From NCBI RefSeq assembly GCF_021869535.1, contig NW_026262690.1:86597995-86661994 (forward strand): DNA of 64,000 nt, given 5' to 3'. This DNA comes from Mytilus californianus. Its lineage: Eukaryota > Mollusca > Bivalvia > Mytilida > Mytilidae. Shown here piece by piece: positions 1-12,156 of the stretch. Each line of letters begins with the position of its first letter. Positions within the stretch are counted from its first letter, which is position 1. The position numbers were made by a program, and so were the translations under genes. The notes beneath the pieces were generated by a model that was not told the origin of the DNA, did not search any database, and worked only from the letters and a program-made list of their open reading frames with translations.

Positions 1-107
1 GTTAACGACGAAGCACATTGTAAAAGTGTCACACAATTTTGTGGTTCAAGGATTTGTCAAAAACATTAAAAAACACTTCCCCTTTAATTATATTTACAGC
101 CATCAAT

Positions 108-3100
108 ATGTCTATTCAGTTCCGCAACAGAGAACAAAATCAACTCACAAAATGGATTGGAGGGAGGAAGAAATACACACTTTTGTATAAGGCATCCAGA
201 GACGGATGTACTCATACAGCTTTCCGTAATAACTGTAATAACAAAGGACCAACAGTGACAGTCCTTTACAATACTGACAACTTCATGTACGGTGGATATA
301 CGTCGGCTAGCTGGAAAAGTATTGGAAACTATCAGAATGACGGTTCAGCATTCCTCTTCAGGTTTTATCAAAATGGCAAGTGGAAACCAGTACGGATGCC
401 TATCGTGAATGCCCAAAATGCGATCTACGATCACCCTTCTTATGGACCTACCTTTGGTGGGTATGACTTGCATACATTTTCGAACACAGTAAACTTCGAT
501 GGAACAAGCTTCCCTTTAAATGGATCTGCTAGCTTTGGAGTATCGTACACTATGAACGGAGAAAACTACAAATCTATCGCTAATGGCCATCTTCGAGTAA
601 AAGACATTAGAGTTTATTTGGTAGAAGGTAAAACATTTAATGATAAATTAATAAGACAAAATAAGATAAAAGATTTGACATAAAAAAAAGAAAATATATA
701 AAACAGAAATATTGACGATATAGTGTTTCCATCTATCTACAAATTTTGCAAACAGTGCCACGGGAAAGGTTAAAATAGACTTCAGTTTAACCGGTCAATT
801 AGTTTCTGTTGAGGTCATCTTGAAAACTCCATATGTTTCTAGGACAAAACTTTGATCATGGTTTTATGCTTTTTTTTTCTAATTGATAACTGTGTGTTCT
901 GAAAAATATTTTTTTTAAATTTCATTGTTTTACCCTTCAAGTTGGCCATGTTACTATAAACAAATTGGGGTATTCTGTACTATTATTTTCATTCTAATTA
1001 TTATCATTTTAATTATTATTGCATAAGATTTAGCTGGCGACACACCACTGGACGGATCATGGCGAAAAACTGCCAAATGGAACCTAAAGGTAAGCGAAAG
1101 TAGTTGTTTTGACTTGTTTGTTTCCTTAAGATTTAAACAACAATATTTTCAACTACAAATCAAAGTAATCGTTAACTTCTTTAATACCGGGTTTGTACTA
1201 ACATTAGCAACACGACGGGTGCCACATGTGGAGCAGGATCTGCTCACACTTCTGGGGCATCTGAGATCATCCCCAGTTTTGGTGGGGTTCGTGTTGCTTA
1301 GTCTTTAGTTTTCTATGTTGTGTTTTGAGTACTATTGTTGTTGGTCTTTTCTTTTTTATCCATGGCGTTGTCAGTTTATTTTCTACTTATGAGTTTGAAT
1401 GTTCCTTTGGTATCTTTCGCCTCTTTTCTAGGCAAAAGAAATATTACATCTGTGCTATATTTTATTGCGATTTTTTCTCTTTTGGGGTTTTTGGTACCTG
1501 CCAAACATTCAATCTGATTAATTTATTTCTGGTGTATTATCTTCTTATGATATGATAAAAGTTTATCCCGAAAAGTGAGAAGAACACGTTTTTCAACTTT
1601 TAGTTTTTGATTGAACAGTAATTAGATAAAAGGGTAGCATGCTCATGTGCAGTATAGGTTAGACAACATGAATATTATGGTGTGATGTATACGTCCACGA
1701 GATAGCAGCACAACGATAGCTATATGGCATTTTACCGTCTACAACAATAGACAGGTGTCTAGGTTTGAAAAAGAAGGAAAAAACTATTTAATCAAGAGAT
1801 ATGTTCAGTGTTTATTATTTCGATAGTATAATTTGCAAACATTGAATTAAATAACTCTTAATATGTTAATTAAGCAGATCTTTTCGAAGTCAATTATACA
1901 TCACAGAGGGAGATGGGCCACATAGTCTCAATACAAATGAGATGCGGAAATACTAACACTTTTGGATACCAATTATCATTGCCTTATTCTTAGTTTCCAT
2001 TAAACTGACCTAATCACAAACTTTGTCAAAATTTGGAATAGGACACTATTCTGGTATCTTACTGTAACTTGCCTATAGGTGTTGCTGTTACCTTTACCTA
2101 TTGTTCAACCAGATTATAAAATTAACAATACAATTTGGACATTTAAATTGACCTGTTGGTATTGTTAGAGTTGATGAACAGATGATCACTCATGCATTTA
2201 GAGTCTTCCTTGATGCTGTCCCATCACTTTACCTGTTCAATTGTCACTGTAACTGAGATAGGTCTTTCAAAAGTTCTCCATGGAGTATTAAGGCTTCAGT
2301 TTTTATCTTTGTTAAATAACATAACATGCAAACAGTTTAAAGTAGTATATATGGTGTAAATAAAGCAAGTGTATAGCTACAAGATGAAAAATTATTTCAT
2401 GTTCTAAAATTTGCCATCCAGTATTCCACCTTCAGTACTTAGTATTAGAAATCATTTTAAAATATTTTACTAACTTTATTAACTTTTCGGAATCTTTTCT
2501 TTCATGTTTCACTATATCAATAGAGTTTTTTCAGTATCCAAAGTATTCTGTTTAATTTCCTTTGATATGTATCACAATTAAACAGGTGCAGAGTCTTTAT
2601 ATTAGATCCAGAATTTTGTAATTTTATATTATTTCAAATATCACATTCAAAATACATATTCTAACTTTACAAATATTTTGGAATATTTTAGTTTTATTTT
2701 TCACTATATCACTTAATTTTGCTATATCCACAGTATTCAGTTTTTATTTCATTTCCCATGATATATGTCCCAATTAAAACATATTAGAGCCAGAATTTTA
2801 TAATGATTATTTCCAATATCACATTCAAAATGGTTATCCTCACTTTATGAATTTTTTGGAATATTTTTTTTATACTTTTATTTTTCACTTTATCACTAGA
2901 TTTGACTATATCTACTGTACTCACATTTTATTTCATTTCCATGATATGTATCCCATTTAAACAGGTAAATCATCTTCATATAAGATCCAGAATTTTATAA
3001 TGATTATTTTCAAAATCACATTTAAAGCCATAGAAACATGTTGGATGAACTTATTTCTCCTACTTGCATTCCAGTTTTGATTTTTTTTACCTTTTAGATT

Positions 3101-6100
3101 AACTAAATCCCATCTTAAAAAAAGTGAATTCCTTTGAGTGAACGCAGTAATTTGATGCACAAAAATCCTAATAGATTTCAAAGAAAAACAAGGTATACTC
3201 CAAAATTATTTCGAATTTTACATGTACATCATCATGTGAAACATTTTGAATGAATTATTTCCTTCTTGATACATTCATGACACTCCATTCTTGTAAAAAA
3301 AAAGTCACATTTTTAAGAAGCAGAATTAAATGGCATCTAAGAAGTGAGTTTAAATAAATTAAATCCCAATATTTTATGCACATTGATTCCAATAGATTTC
3401 AAACACTGTGAATTATACTCAAAAACGAAATGTTTGGAGGGATATATGAAGAAATGCACAATATATCCATCTGAAAACTGAAACAGAAAACACCTGAATA
3501 GCTATTTCTTGTTTCACTGACAACAAACAGGACAATACTATGTTTAAGGGTTAAAAATTTAAAGATTCATGTATCATGTAAAAACAGTTTAATGTTTATA
3601 CATGTTAACATATAGTTAAGAAATCTATTATTGATTCAGATTTTAGGTCAAAATTAGATTAATTATCTATATTGGTGATTTAAAACAATGAAAACCAACA
3701 ATATTTTCTTTCCTATCAACTTTATAATAGAATAACACAAGGTGAAGAAAAACTTCAGGAAAAAGCATGCTGTAAGGTTGGGTTAGGTGAATAAAAAACA
3801 GTACAGGTAGCATAAAGGTAGATTCAACTCTAACAATACTAACTGGTAAATTTAAATGTCCCAATTGTATTGTCAATTTTACAATCTGGTTGAACAATAG
3901 GTAAAGGTAAACAGGAACACCTATAGTCAAGTCACAGTAAGTTCTGAAAAACAGTATTGCGAAAAATGTCGCTTGTGAGTTCAAACACATACATATCGTA
4001 TCGGTATTGCGATATTGATAGTGACCGTACAAATTACGAAGTGTCGTTTTAAGTCTTTCTTCCTCATAACTTTGTTAGACCAGTTTTTTTGTGCGAGGAC
4101 ATTCCTGCTAATGCAGTTCGTATAGTATATAAATGCACGAGCGTAACGTATCAATCGAGAAACGTTAGGGCCATACAATGGGGAAGAGGGGATGAGGGAA
4201 TGATACTGCTCAGAAATGGGAAGTCCGTGATTGGAAAATTCAAATCATCAAGTTTGTCATGGATTCATGTTTGAAGTCGTCAATCTGCGTCAATATCGAG
4301 AGAAAGATCAGATTATGAGGCAGACCTTCTAGTTTTTGGTTCTATCTTTAATCTCAAGTTCACTGGGATATCTGTGATGCAAGCACTCACAAAACCGGTA
4401 TCTACGTCAAAACAACATGGTGGAAATGTGGGGTATATCCCTGTTTAAATGACACTAGCGATATCGGATATTAGTATCAATCAATTCATTATATCGACCG
4501 TATAACATGTAATGTGATTGATTCGGTGTTATCATTATTTCAGCTCCTAAACGAATTGAAAGAAAAAGTAGAAAAATACAAGCCTTTGAAAGACTTAAAG
4601 GTTCCTCAGGCACGTATTCTGCTGGTTGGACAAGTAGGAGCAGGCAAATCTAGCTTCTTTAACACCATAAACTCCATCTTTAGAGGCTACATAACCAGTC
4701 AGGCTTGCAGTGGCAACGCAGAACATAGTTTAACAACGATGGTAGGTTTTTGTCAATGATTTCCGGTTGTCGATAGTATGCATACGATTTAAACATTACA
4801 AGTTAACAAACAATCTCATTGAAAACGTTGTCTTCATTGTCATTTAAAAGAACGGCGAATGATACTAAAGGAACATTCAAAATCACATGTCGAAAATAAA
4901 CTGACAAGGCCATGGCTAAAACGAAAAATACAAACGTACACAAAACACAACATAGAAAACCAAAGACTGAGCAACACTCGGGTGCTCCGGAAGGGTAATC
5001 AGATCCTGCTCTATATGTGGCACCCGTCGTGTTGCTCATGTTAGTACAAACCCGGTGAAAAGTCTTATTCGGTAGGTCACATTCGGTCAAAAGGGGACGG
5101 GATTGTAATTACGACAGTTGAAATATATCCGTTGTCATCTGTGAAACGGATCTTCCATAACGGTCAACCAACTCGTGGTGGTGTCCGTAAAATTTACGAA
5201 GGGACGATTTCAACTTCACCAGTTAGAACTCTTGGTTTAATAGCTTCCTTGTGAGCAGCAACCCTCTATCAAGGAAATCATGATAGAAAATACAAGCCCT
5301 GGAATATCGTATCAACTGGGAGATATGTACTCCTTATGCAGGTGCTGCTGGAATGTTGCTACACGGAAATGGGAAGTTTACAATTTTGAAATCATCTCTT
5401 TTGCCGTAAAGTTTTGTTTTCATCCTTGTCAGTTTCTAGATGTAAGTCAAGATACTAGGCCGACTTAACTGTATGTGTTGTATCCTTTATCTCAAGTTCG
5501 ATTGGATAGATGCGTTCAACATAGACACCAAATTTTAAATTATTTAGTGAGAGAACATCATCTATATAGCGGAAAGTGAGGTTAAAAGATACTGCTAACT
5601 TCTTTATTTTTGTCCTAAGTTCCTGTATCAAGTCAGCCTCATGTGAATATAGAAACAAGTCTGTCCCCTTTGGAATGCCGATTGTTTGTTGAAAAAACAC
5701 GTCCTTCAAACGTTACAAATATGTTGTCAATAAAGAAATCAAGAAATCAAGCATCTTGATAATGTCAGTTTCAGAGAATTTTTTGTTTGAATCAGAGTGA
5801 CTTTTTACAAAGTACGAAATATATCAATATTAAAATGTCAGAATCATGCAATCTACAGTTTTAAAATAGAAACGCACACACCACACTACTAGGTCACGGG
5901 AAAGGATGCAATGTTTCACCAGTTATCTGGATAGATTCACAATATAGTTTGAATGCTCTATGTATTTTATTTGGCTTTCATACTCATAAAAATGAAATAC
6001 TAGTAGTACGTGCATGTGGTTAATGTGGATTAAGGCAACACAATTCGCAATTTAGGTTTTAATCAATCAGAGTTTAAAAACATAGTGTCACAATGTAATC

Positions 6101-8625
6101 CCTGATGAAATGTGCCTTAAAGATTCATTTTGTATTTATATTGTATTCATTTACATGCTCTCGACAAAAGATGATATCTGCTTCATTGAAATTTTGTCAA
6201 ATTTTTTGGTCAATAAGGACCTTTTGTATGTTTTGTGAACCTTCTTTTCTAATTTTAATAATGTCTGTTTAGTACCGAATGTACCAAATAAGAAATGGGC
6301 AATCAGGGACACCAATGAACTTTAGACTTCATGACACCAGAGGACTTGAAGCTGACCAAGGAATTGATTCACATGAAATGAATTACCTTCTTGATGGTAA
6401 TTTACCAGACAGACACCAGGTATTATAATAATGTGAAATATTTTAAGGTAGCGTATTTGTTTTATGTCATATAGCATTGAAGATACAATGCTAGGTACAT
6501 TGTTTAATTGGGTTGATAGACTTTTGTCATTTCCCCCTTGAAAAAAGTACTATAAAATAAGAATCTTTTTAATATGAGAATTAATATACCCAAAAAAGAG
6601 TCAACACAATGGAAAATAACAGAGAACATAAATTAAACTTTATTGTCATATTTTCCACTTTTGTTTTTTTACAAACATAATTTGGTGGAGTTCCTCAGCT
6701 GCAAGACAATTTTTAAAACCAATTTAAGAGACAATTTAATAATTTTTCAAAAATATTGATATTGAGAATTCTCTTCATTCAAATAATTTTACAATAGGTC
6801 TTTCACATGGTTGTCAACTTTCATTTTTTAATAGTTCAATCCCTCTGTACCAATATCAGGAGATACAGCAGGATTTGTTGTGAGTCCTAATTTAAGTGAC
6901 AAAATCCACTGTGTCATATTTGTACTTGATGGAAGCATTGTTGATGTTATGCCAGAGAAGGTTATTGAGAGGATGAAGAACCTACAGCTTCGTATGAATC
7001 AAAGAGGTTTAAAATTCTATTTCTTTGACATGTTAGCACAATAGCAAAACACCTATAGAACTAAGGGTTAAACAATAAAAAAAGTCTAAAATGAAAACAT
7101 TTAGGATTGAATTACATGCAGATAAAAGTATACATTGACTAAGTAACTGGAAAGATATATCATCTTGTATACTTCAAGTCATATCCGTAGAGATTATAAA
7201 GAAGGGAACAAGTTTTTTGAAATAAAGAAGCATGTGTTGAGTGTTGACTACTAACATTGAAATATTAAGACTACATTAGTTCAACTTAACTGTTAAAATT
7301 CTATAATTTAATAATTCAAAAAATTTATTTTACTCTTCCGCCTTCTTAACCAGTGTCTTAACAAGACCAAAAGTTGGAGATGTGGGAATGTGCAAGTATG
7401 CCTGAGGCCAATACATTGACATCTAAATAAATTCAATCTTTAGTTGCACAAAAATCAAAAAGGAATGAGCAAAGTAGCCTAAAACTCGGACCAACTTTAC
7501 CTGGGGTGTTGCAAATAAGTTTTATACCAATTACAATGCACACAACACATATTTCTGGTATGTATTTATGTTTATGTCCTTTAAAGGGGCATTAGCATCG
7601 AGATAAAAAAAATAATAAAATATGATTTGTTTTTGTTCAATCATTAATGAAAGTGAAATAGTGAAATAATAATTCGCTTTTAGCAGCCAGTTTAGTTCAA
7701 TTTTGTCAAAATAAGCTGAGAAACATCGCTGATGAATTATTCACTTGCAAGTGAATAATTCGACCTCATTTAATCCGTATTCATGTGACCTTCAATTTAA
7801 CCCATTAGCTACAGATTGGTTACGCATGCATTAGTCGTGTTCAGCCATTAAAAGGAAAAGAATGTCAACATTTAAAGTGAAACAAAGGTGAATCATTTCG
7901 TTGACTGATTCGATCCACAAAAAATCATTCTTATATAGGCAAAAACGACGATTATCTGATTTTTTTAACCTATAACATGAAATCAAACAGACCTAGAAAA
8001 GTCCAATTGCACGAGGTTGCTATCTATTTATATTTATGTTTATGTTCATATCGGGTTATATGACCGTCGGCAGTCTTCGGAGGTCATTTCGATGGTTGAT
8101 TAGATGGCGTCTAAACTAAAATACACACGAAAAGCTGATATATATTTTCGAGTCCATCCATTGTTAATTGTTTATTTCAGTCTTATTGTAATTTGGATAT
8201 ACGTTTTAGTATGTTATAAATCAAATATGAGAGTTTGAGTCAAATCGATGAACATGAATTTGACAGTCTATCCCCCTTTAAGTAATGTAACTAATGTAAT
8301 ATTCAATTTCGCAGGAATCCCCCAAGTAGTTTTGCTTACCAAGATTGACAAAGTGTGCGAGGCTACAGCCACAGATATATCTCGAGTTTTTTACAGTCCA
8401 GTCATCCAGGAGTCTGTAGATAGAGTATCCCAGATAATGGGGCTTCCAAGATCACACATTTTACCGATCAAGAATTATGAATCGGAGACAGAGCTTAATG
8501 CAAATGTGAATATTTTGGCTTTACTGACCTTACAACAGGTGTTACATTTCGCAAATGACTACATGTATAACTATCTTGACCAAATTGAGGAAGGGAAAGT
8601 TAGACAACTTAACATAAGGGAATAA
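108..8625 (+). CDS. IFI44-like protein, copy A (TLDc + GTPase), six exons, complete
   Basis: CDS exons are 108-627, 1034-1089, 4544-4741, 6273-6419, 6835-7006 and 8315-8625. All introns are GT-AG, phases agree, and the product is 467 aa. Residues 1 to about 190 form a TLDc domain ending in a TPLD..WRK..W motif. The GTPase part has a P-loop GQVGAGKS (221-228), G3 motif DTRG (279-282) and G4 motif TKID (373-376). This architecture and length match vertebrate IFI44/IFI44L (about 450 aa), an interferon-induced cytosolic family; orthology to one member is not claimed. An upstream in-frame reading exists, but the acceptor at 98-99 and the matching position in copy B support ATG 108, so a noncoding 5' exon probably lies to the left. 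Intron 2 is enlarged to 3.4 kb by repeats, and introns 3 and 5 carry insertions. Copy A has SW where copy B has PW near residue 183. Confidence 0.88.
1185..1440 (+). mobile_element. Penelope-like element 3' tail fragment
   Basis: GACGGGTGCCACATGTGG and the following ATGGCGTTGTCAGTTTATTT match the tail that follows the reverse-transcriptase fragment at 4850-5760 (which is on the - strand). No RT sequence remains here. It lies in intron 2 of IFI44-like copy A. Confidence 0.6.
2057..3942. repeat. Inverted repeat pair enclosing about 1.6 kb
   Basis: 2057-2177 (containing ACCTTTACCTATTGTTCAAC) is repeated in reverse complement at about 3815-3942. The interval may be a decayed non-autonomous element or two opposed copies of one dispersed repeat. 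It accounts for much of the extra length of intron 2 in copy A. No coding sequence was recognised inside. Confidence 0.6.
2440..3030 (+). repeat. Tandem repeat, about three 183-196-bp units
   Basis: Diverged units are marked by TGATATGTATC.CA.TTAAACAGG near 2563, 2759 and 2942, each followed by AGATCCAGAATTTT or a variant. It lies inside the inverted-repeat interval of intron 2. Confidence 0.6.
3960..4400 (-). mobile_element. Decayed Penelope-like element fragment
   Basis: On the - strand, YGPNVSRLIRYARA and following residues resemble the region downstream of the RT catalytic motif in bivalve Penelope-like elements. The frame is heavily corrupted. Similar decayed sequence continues to about 4400. 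Confidence 0.45.
4850..5760 (-). mobile_element. 5'-truncated Penelope-like element (RT fragment plus tail)
   Basis: From 5709 leftwards the frame reads QTIGIPKG, then TDLFLYSHEADLIQEL, then FRYIDDVLSLNN, the catalytic YIDD motif of Penelope-like reverse transcriptases. GIPKG joins TDLFLYS directly, so about eight residues usual in this block appear deleted. Frameshifts follow, then a decayed FYGHHHELVDRYGRSVSQMTTD segment and the conserved tail to about 4855. No endonuclease domain or 5' end is present. It lies antisense in intron 3 of IFI44-like copy A; it is dead. Confidence 0.75.
7586..8275. mobile_element. 690-bp insertion in intron 5 of copy A with a central palindrome
   Basis: Relative to copy B (where CCTTAAAG is followed directly by AAATATAACTAATG near 24,030), copy A carries extra sequence running from GGGGCATTAGCATCGAG to GTCTATCCCCC, flanked by TTTAA-like bases on both sides. 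A 28-bp perfect palindrome centred on CACTTGCAAGTG lies at 7734-7761. No coding capacity was seen. It is a probable non-autonomous DNA transposon. Confidence 0.6.
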
Positions 8626-9486
8626 GTGAAAGACAAACCACTCTGATTGAATAGAAACTTGTATGCCAAATATATTAAAAATTTGCTGTATGCAGAATAT
8701 ATTATCAAGTAATCTTATATACTTGAAGTATTATCTCATTAGAATATAAAGTTAAGAACAAGTTTTTTTTTAAATACAAAAGCAAATCTTGAAAATTGAC
8801 TTCTGCGGTTAAACGACTTTGAATGTCAAAGATAACCTTAACAAATACTGTATTGTGTGTCTTTGTTTATTTTAATCAAATTTTTTCCTCTTATATATTT
8901 TAAATGACTCAGGAAATTTTCAAATAATAGTACAAGCAAATAACTAACATCAAGATTGAAAAAGAATTTATATTATCCTTCAATATTATACACAAACAAA
9001 AATAAATTACAAAGAAATAAATGTGATATCCATCAATAATTTACAGTTTATATTACACTACTTGCAAATTTTCAGACTCTCACAAAGTTTTAACCATGAT
9101 CTTGTAAAACAGACAGGGATGTTCCCTCTTTCTAAGGTTTTGGATAAAAAAAAATTTAAATCAACATTATTGTTTTTTTTCAATGATATAAAACTTGGAC
9201 CAATACACTTGATATAGACAATTAATCTATTAAACAAAATTTCTGTGTGTAAGCCAGTATTAATACAATACAATTTATCTCAAAAACAAACATGAAATTA
9301 TCACAGTTTAGGACGGACTTAATTCTATATCACGGTTTACAATAGCATATCATTATGTACAATCATTTTCAAAGCACATTTATTGTATGAGATTTACAAT
9401 TTCTTCAGTGAAATTTTAAAAGTTCTATCACTGACAGAAAACAGTATGAATTTTCAAGAATTTTCAAGAATACAGTGTTATCTCCC

Positions 9487-9627
9487 CTAAATCATTCCTG
9501 GTTTAGCATACATTGGCAGATGGTAATAGGTATAACTAAGGAAACTGAGGAATCTGGTATTTACAGCTCGCTTGGTTCCTGTCTCTTGATAGATCTTCAA
9601 TAATTGTTCTTTCTGGGATTCATTCAT
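9487..9627 (-). pseudogene. Orphan CFAP61 terminal exon, copy 1
   Basis: 47 codons from [14 protein letters not shown] to PMYAKPGMI and a TAG stop. The acceptor TTTTTTCCAG is intact. It differs from the true terminal exon at 25323-25463 by D to N, N to T and a final V to I. No other CFAP61 exon is present in block A, so it can be expressed only if CFAP61 pre-mRNA splices to it from far upstream. Confidence 0.8.
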
Positions 9628-10117
9628 CTGGAAAAAAGAAAGAAATTTAAGAATATTTGTGAATAGAACACCATGCTTCCCTCTCGCACTATCACACTTC
9701 ATGTTCAATGACCATGAAATATTGGTCAAAACCCTGATTAATCATATATTAAAAGCAAATGTCCACATCTTTATAAACTTGTGTAATTAGGTTCAAGTTG
9801 TTGAGACAACAACTTCACTGAAAACTTCCTTAAACCAAAACTAACCAGATATGGGACAGATGACTGGACACATCTGTGTGTAAGCCAGTATTAATACAAT
9901 ACAATTTATCTCAAAAACAAACATGAAATTATCACAGTTTAGGACGGACTTAATTCTATATCACGGTTTACAATAGCATATCATTATGTACAATCATTTT
10001 CAAAGCACATTTATTGTATGAGATTTACAATTTCTTCAGTGAAATTTTAAAAGTTCTATCACTGACAGAAAACAGTATGAATTTTCAAGAATTTTCAAGA
10101 ATACAGTGTTATCTCCC

Positions 10118-10258
10118 CTAAATCATTCCTGGTTTAGCATACATTGGCAGATGGTAATAGGTATAACTAAGGAAACTGAGGAATCTGGTATTTACAGCTC
10201 GCTTGGTTCCTGTCTCTTGATAGATCTTCAATAATTGTTCTTTCTGGGATTCATTCAT
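10118..10258 (-). pseudogene. Orphan CFAP61 terminal exon, copy 2 (identical to copy 1)
   Basis: Second member of the 631-bp tandem duplication, identical to 9487-9627 with the same intact acceptor and TAG stop. Confidence 0.8.
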
Positions 10259-10917
10259 CTGGAAAAAAGAAAGAAATTTAAGAATATTTGTGAATAGAAC
10301 ACCATGCTTCCCTCTCGCACTATCACACTTCATGTTCAATGACCATGAAATATTGGTCAAAACCCTGATTAATCATATATTAAAAGCAAATGTCCACATC
10401 TTTATAAACTTGTGTAATTAGGTTCAAGTTGTTGAGACAACAACTTCACTGAAAACTTCCTTAAACCAAAACTAACCAGATATGGGACAGATGACTGGAC
10501 ACACAAATCAGAATACATAATGCTCCTTACTATCGTAGGCAGGGCTTAACAATGTATGATACTGATTCATGTTTGCATAAACCCTGTTTCTGAAATAACC
10601 TTCATTAGGTACATTTGAGACCACAAGTTTGGCAATCCAAAAATATTGATTTTTTGAGACCAAATCTGGATGAAAAATAAAGAAGGTTAATAATAAGTGT
10701 CAATAGGATATCATGCCCCTCTTTCGTTATCACATTTTTATGTTCAGTGACAACGAATTGATTTGGCGTAAAATTCATTTCCTGAACAAAACATATAGAA
10801 CTGGTCATCCCTTGTTTTTATAGGTACAATTGCATAATTTTTTAACTGAAAATTAACTCCTGTAAAATCATTTAAATCATGCCCATAAGCAATAACACAA
10901 ACTACCTAAAGACATCC

Positions 10918-11121
10918 AGAGTATCCCAGATAATGGGGCTTCCAAGATCACACATTTTACCGATCAAGAGTTATGAATCGGAGACAGAGCTTAAAGCAAA
11001 TGTGAATATTTTGGCTTTACTGACCTTACAACAGGTGTTACATTTCGCAAATGACTACATGTATAACTATCTTGACCAAATTGAGGAAGGGAAAGTTAGA
11101 CAACTTAACATAAGGGAATAA
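10918..11121 (+). pseudogene. Truncated last exon of an IFI44-like gene (third copy)
   Basis: It encodes only the final 67 or so residues, from RVSQIMGLPRSHILPIK to RQLNIRE and a stop, with two replacements relative to copy A. It lacks the acceptor, the G4 motif and all upstream exons. A reading frame starting at 10,879 runs through the junction by chance. The stop and 3' flank match copy A. It is a by-product of the nested duplication, not an independent gene. Confidence 0.85.
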
Positions 11122-12006
11122 GTGAAAGACAAACCACTCTGATTGAATAGAAACGTGTATGGTAAATATGTTAAAAATATGCTGTATGCAGAATATATTA
11201 TCAAGTAATCTTATATACTTAAAGTATTATCTCACTAGAATATAAAGTTAAGAACAAGTTTTTTTTTTTAAATACAGAAGCAAATCTTGAAAATTAACTT
11301 CTGCGGTTAAACGACTTTGAATGTCAAAGATAATCTTATAGTCTGCTTTGCTGTGACATTGCTGCATAACAAATACTGCATTGTGTGTGTTTGTTTATTA
11401 TAATCAAATTTTTTCCTCATATATATTTTATATGACTCAGGAAATTTTCAAATAATAGTACATACAAATAACTAACATCAAGATTGAAATAGAATTGATA
11501 TTATCCTTCAATATTATACACAAACAAAAATAAATTACAAAGAAATAAATGTGATATCCATCAATAACTTACAGTTTATATTACACTACTTGCAAATTTT
11601 CAGACTCTCACAAAGTTTTAACCATGATCTTGTAAAACAGACAGGGATGTTCCCTCTTTCTAAGGTTTTGGATAAAAAAAAATTTAAATCAACATTATTG
11701 TTTTTTTTTCAATGTTATAAAACTTGGCCCAATACACTTGATATAGATAATTAATCTATTAGACAAAATTTCTGTGTGTAAGCCAGTATTAAAACAATAC
11801 AATTTATCTCAAAAACAAACATGAAATTATCACAGTTTAGGACGGACTTAATTCTATATCACGGTTTACAATAGCATATCATTATGTACAATCATTTTCA
11901 AAGCACATTTATTGTATGAGATTTACAATTTCTTCAGTGAAATTTTAAAAGTTCTATCACTGACAGAAAACAGTATGAATTTTCAAGAATTTTCAAGAAT
12001 ACAGTG

Positions 12007-12156
12007 TTATCTCCCCATAATCATTCCTGGATTAGCATACATTGGCAGATGGTAGTAGGTATAACTAAGGAAACTGAGGAATCTGGTATCTACAGCTCGC
12101 TTGGTTCCTGTCTCTTGATAGATCTTCAATAATTGTTCTTTCTGGGATTCATTCAT
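12007..12156 (-). pseudogene. Orphan CFAP61 terminal exon, copy 3 (read-through C-terminus)
   Basis: Same exon, keeping the ancestral D (RAVDTRF). The TAG of the other block A copies is changed, so the frame continues to PGMIMGR and a TAA. The acceptor is intact. No partner exons are nearby. Confidence 0.78.

Larger units (their letters stand above)
9242..10503. repeat. Perfect 631-bp tandem duplication
   Basis: 9242-9872 and 9873-10503 appear identical base for base. The unit starts at TCTGTGTGTAAGCCAG and ends at GACTGGACACA. Each copy holds one CFAP61-type terminal exon, its 3' flank and its splice acceptor. The later copy in this block (from about 11,770) is single and diverged, so this duplication is younger, or an assembly artefact. 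Confidence 0.9.

Noticed and set aside
39-107. Upstream in-frame extension of IFI44-like copy A
   Set aside because: It begins at TTG, runs through a splice acceptor (AG at 98-99), and is not open in copy B; ATG 108 matches ATG 18,666.
10879-11121. An 80-codon frame as an independent small gene
   Set aside because: It is intergenic sequence fused by a duplication junction to the last part of an IFI44-like exon.
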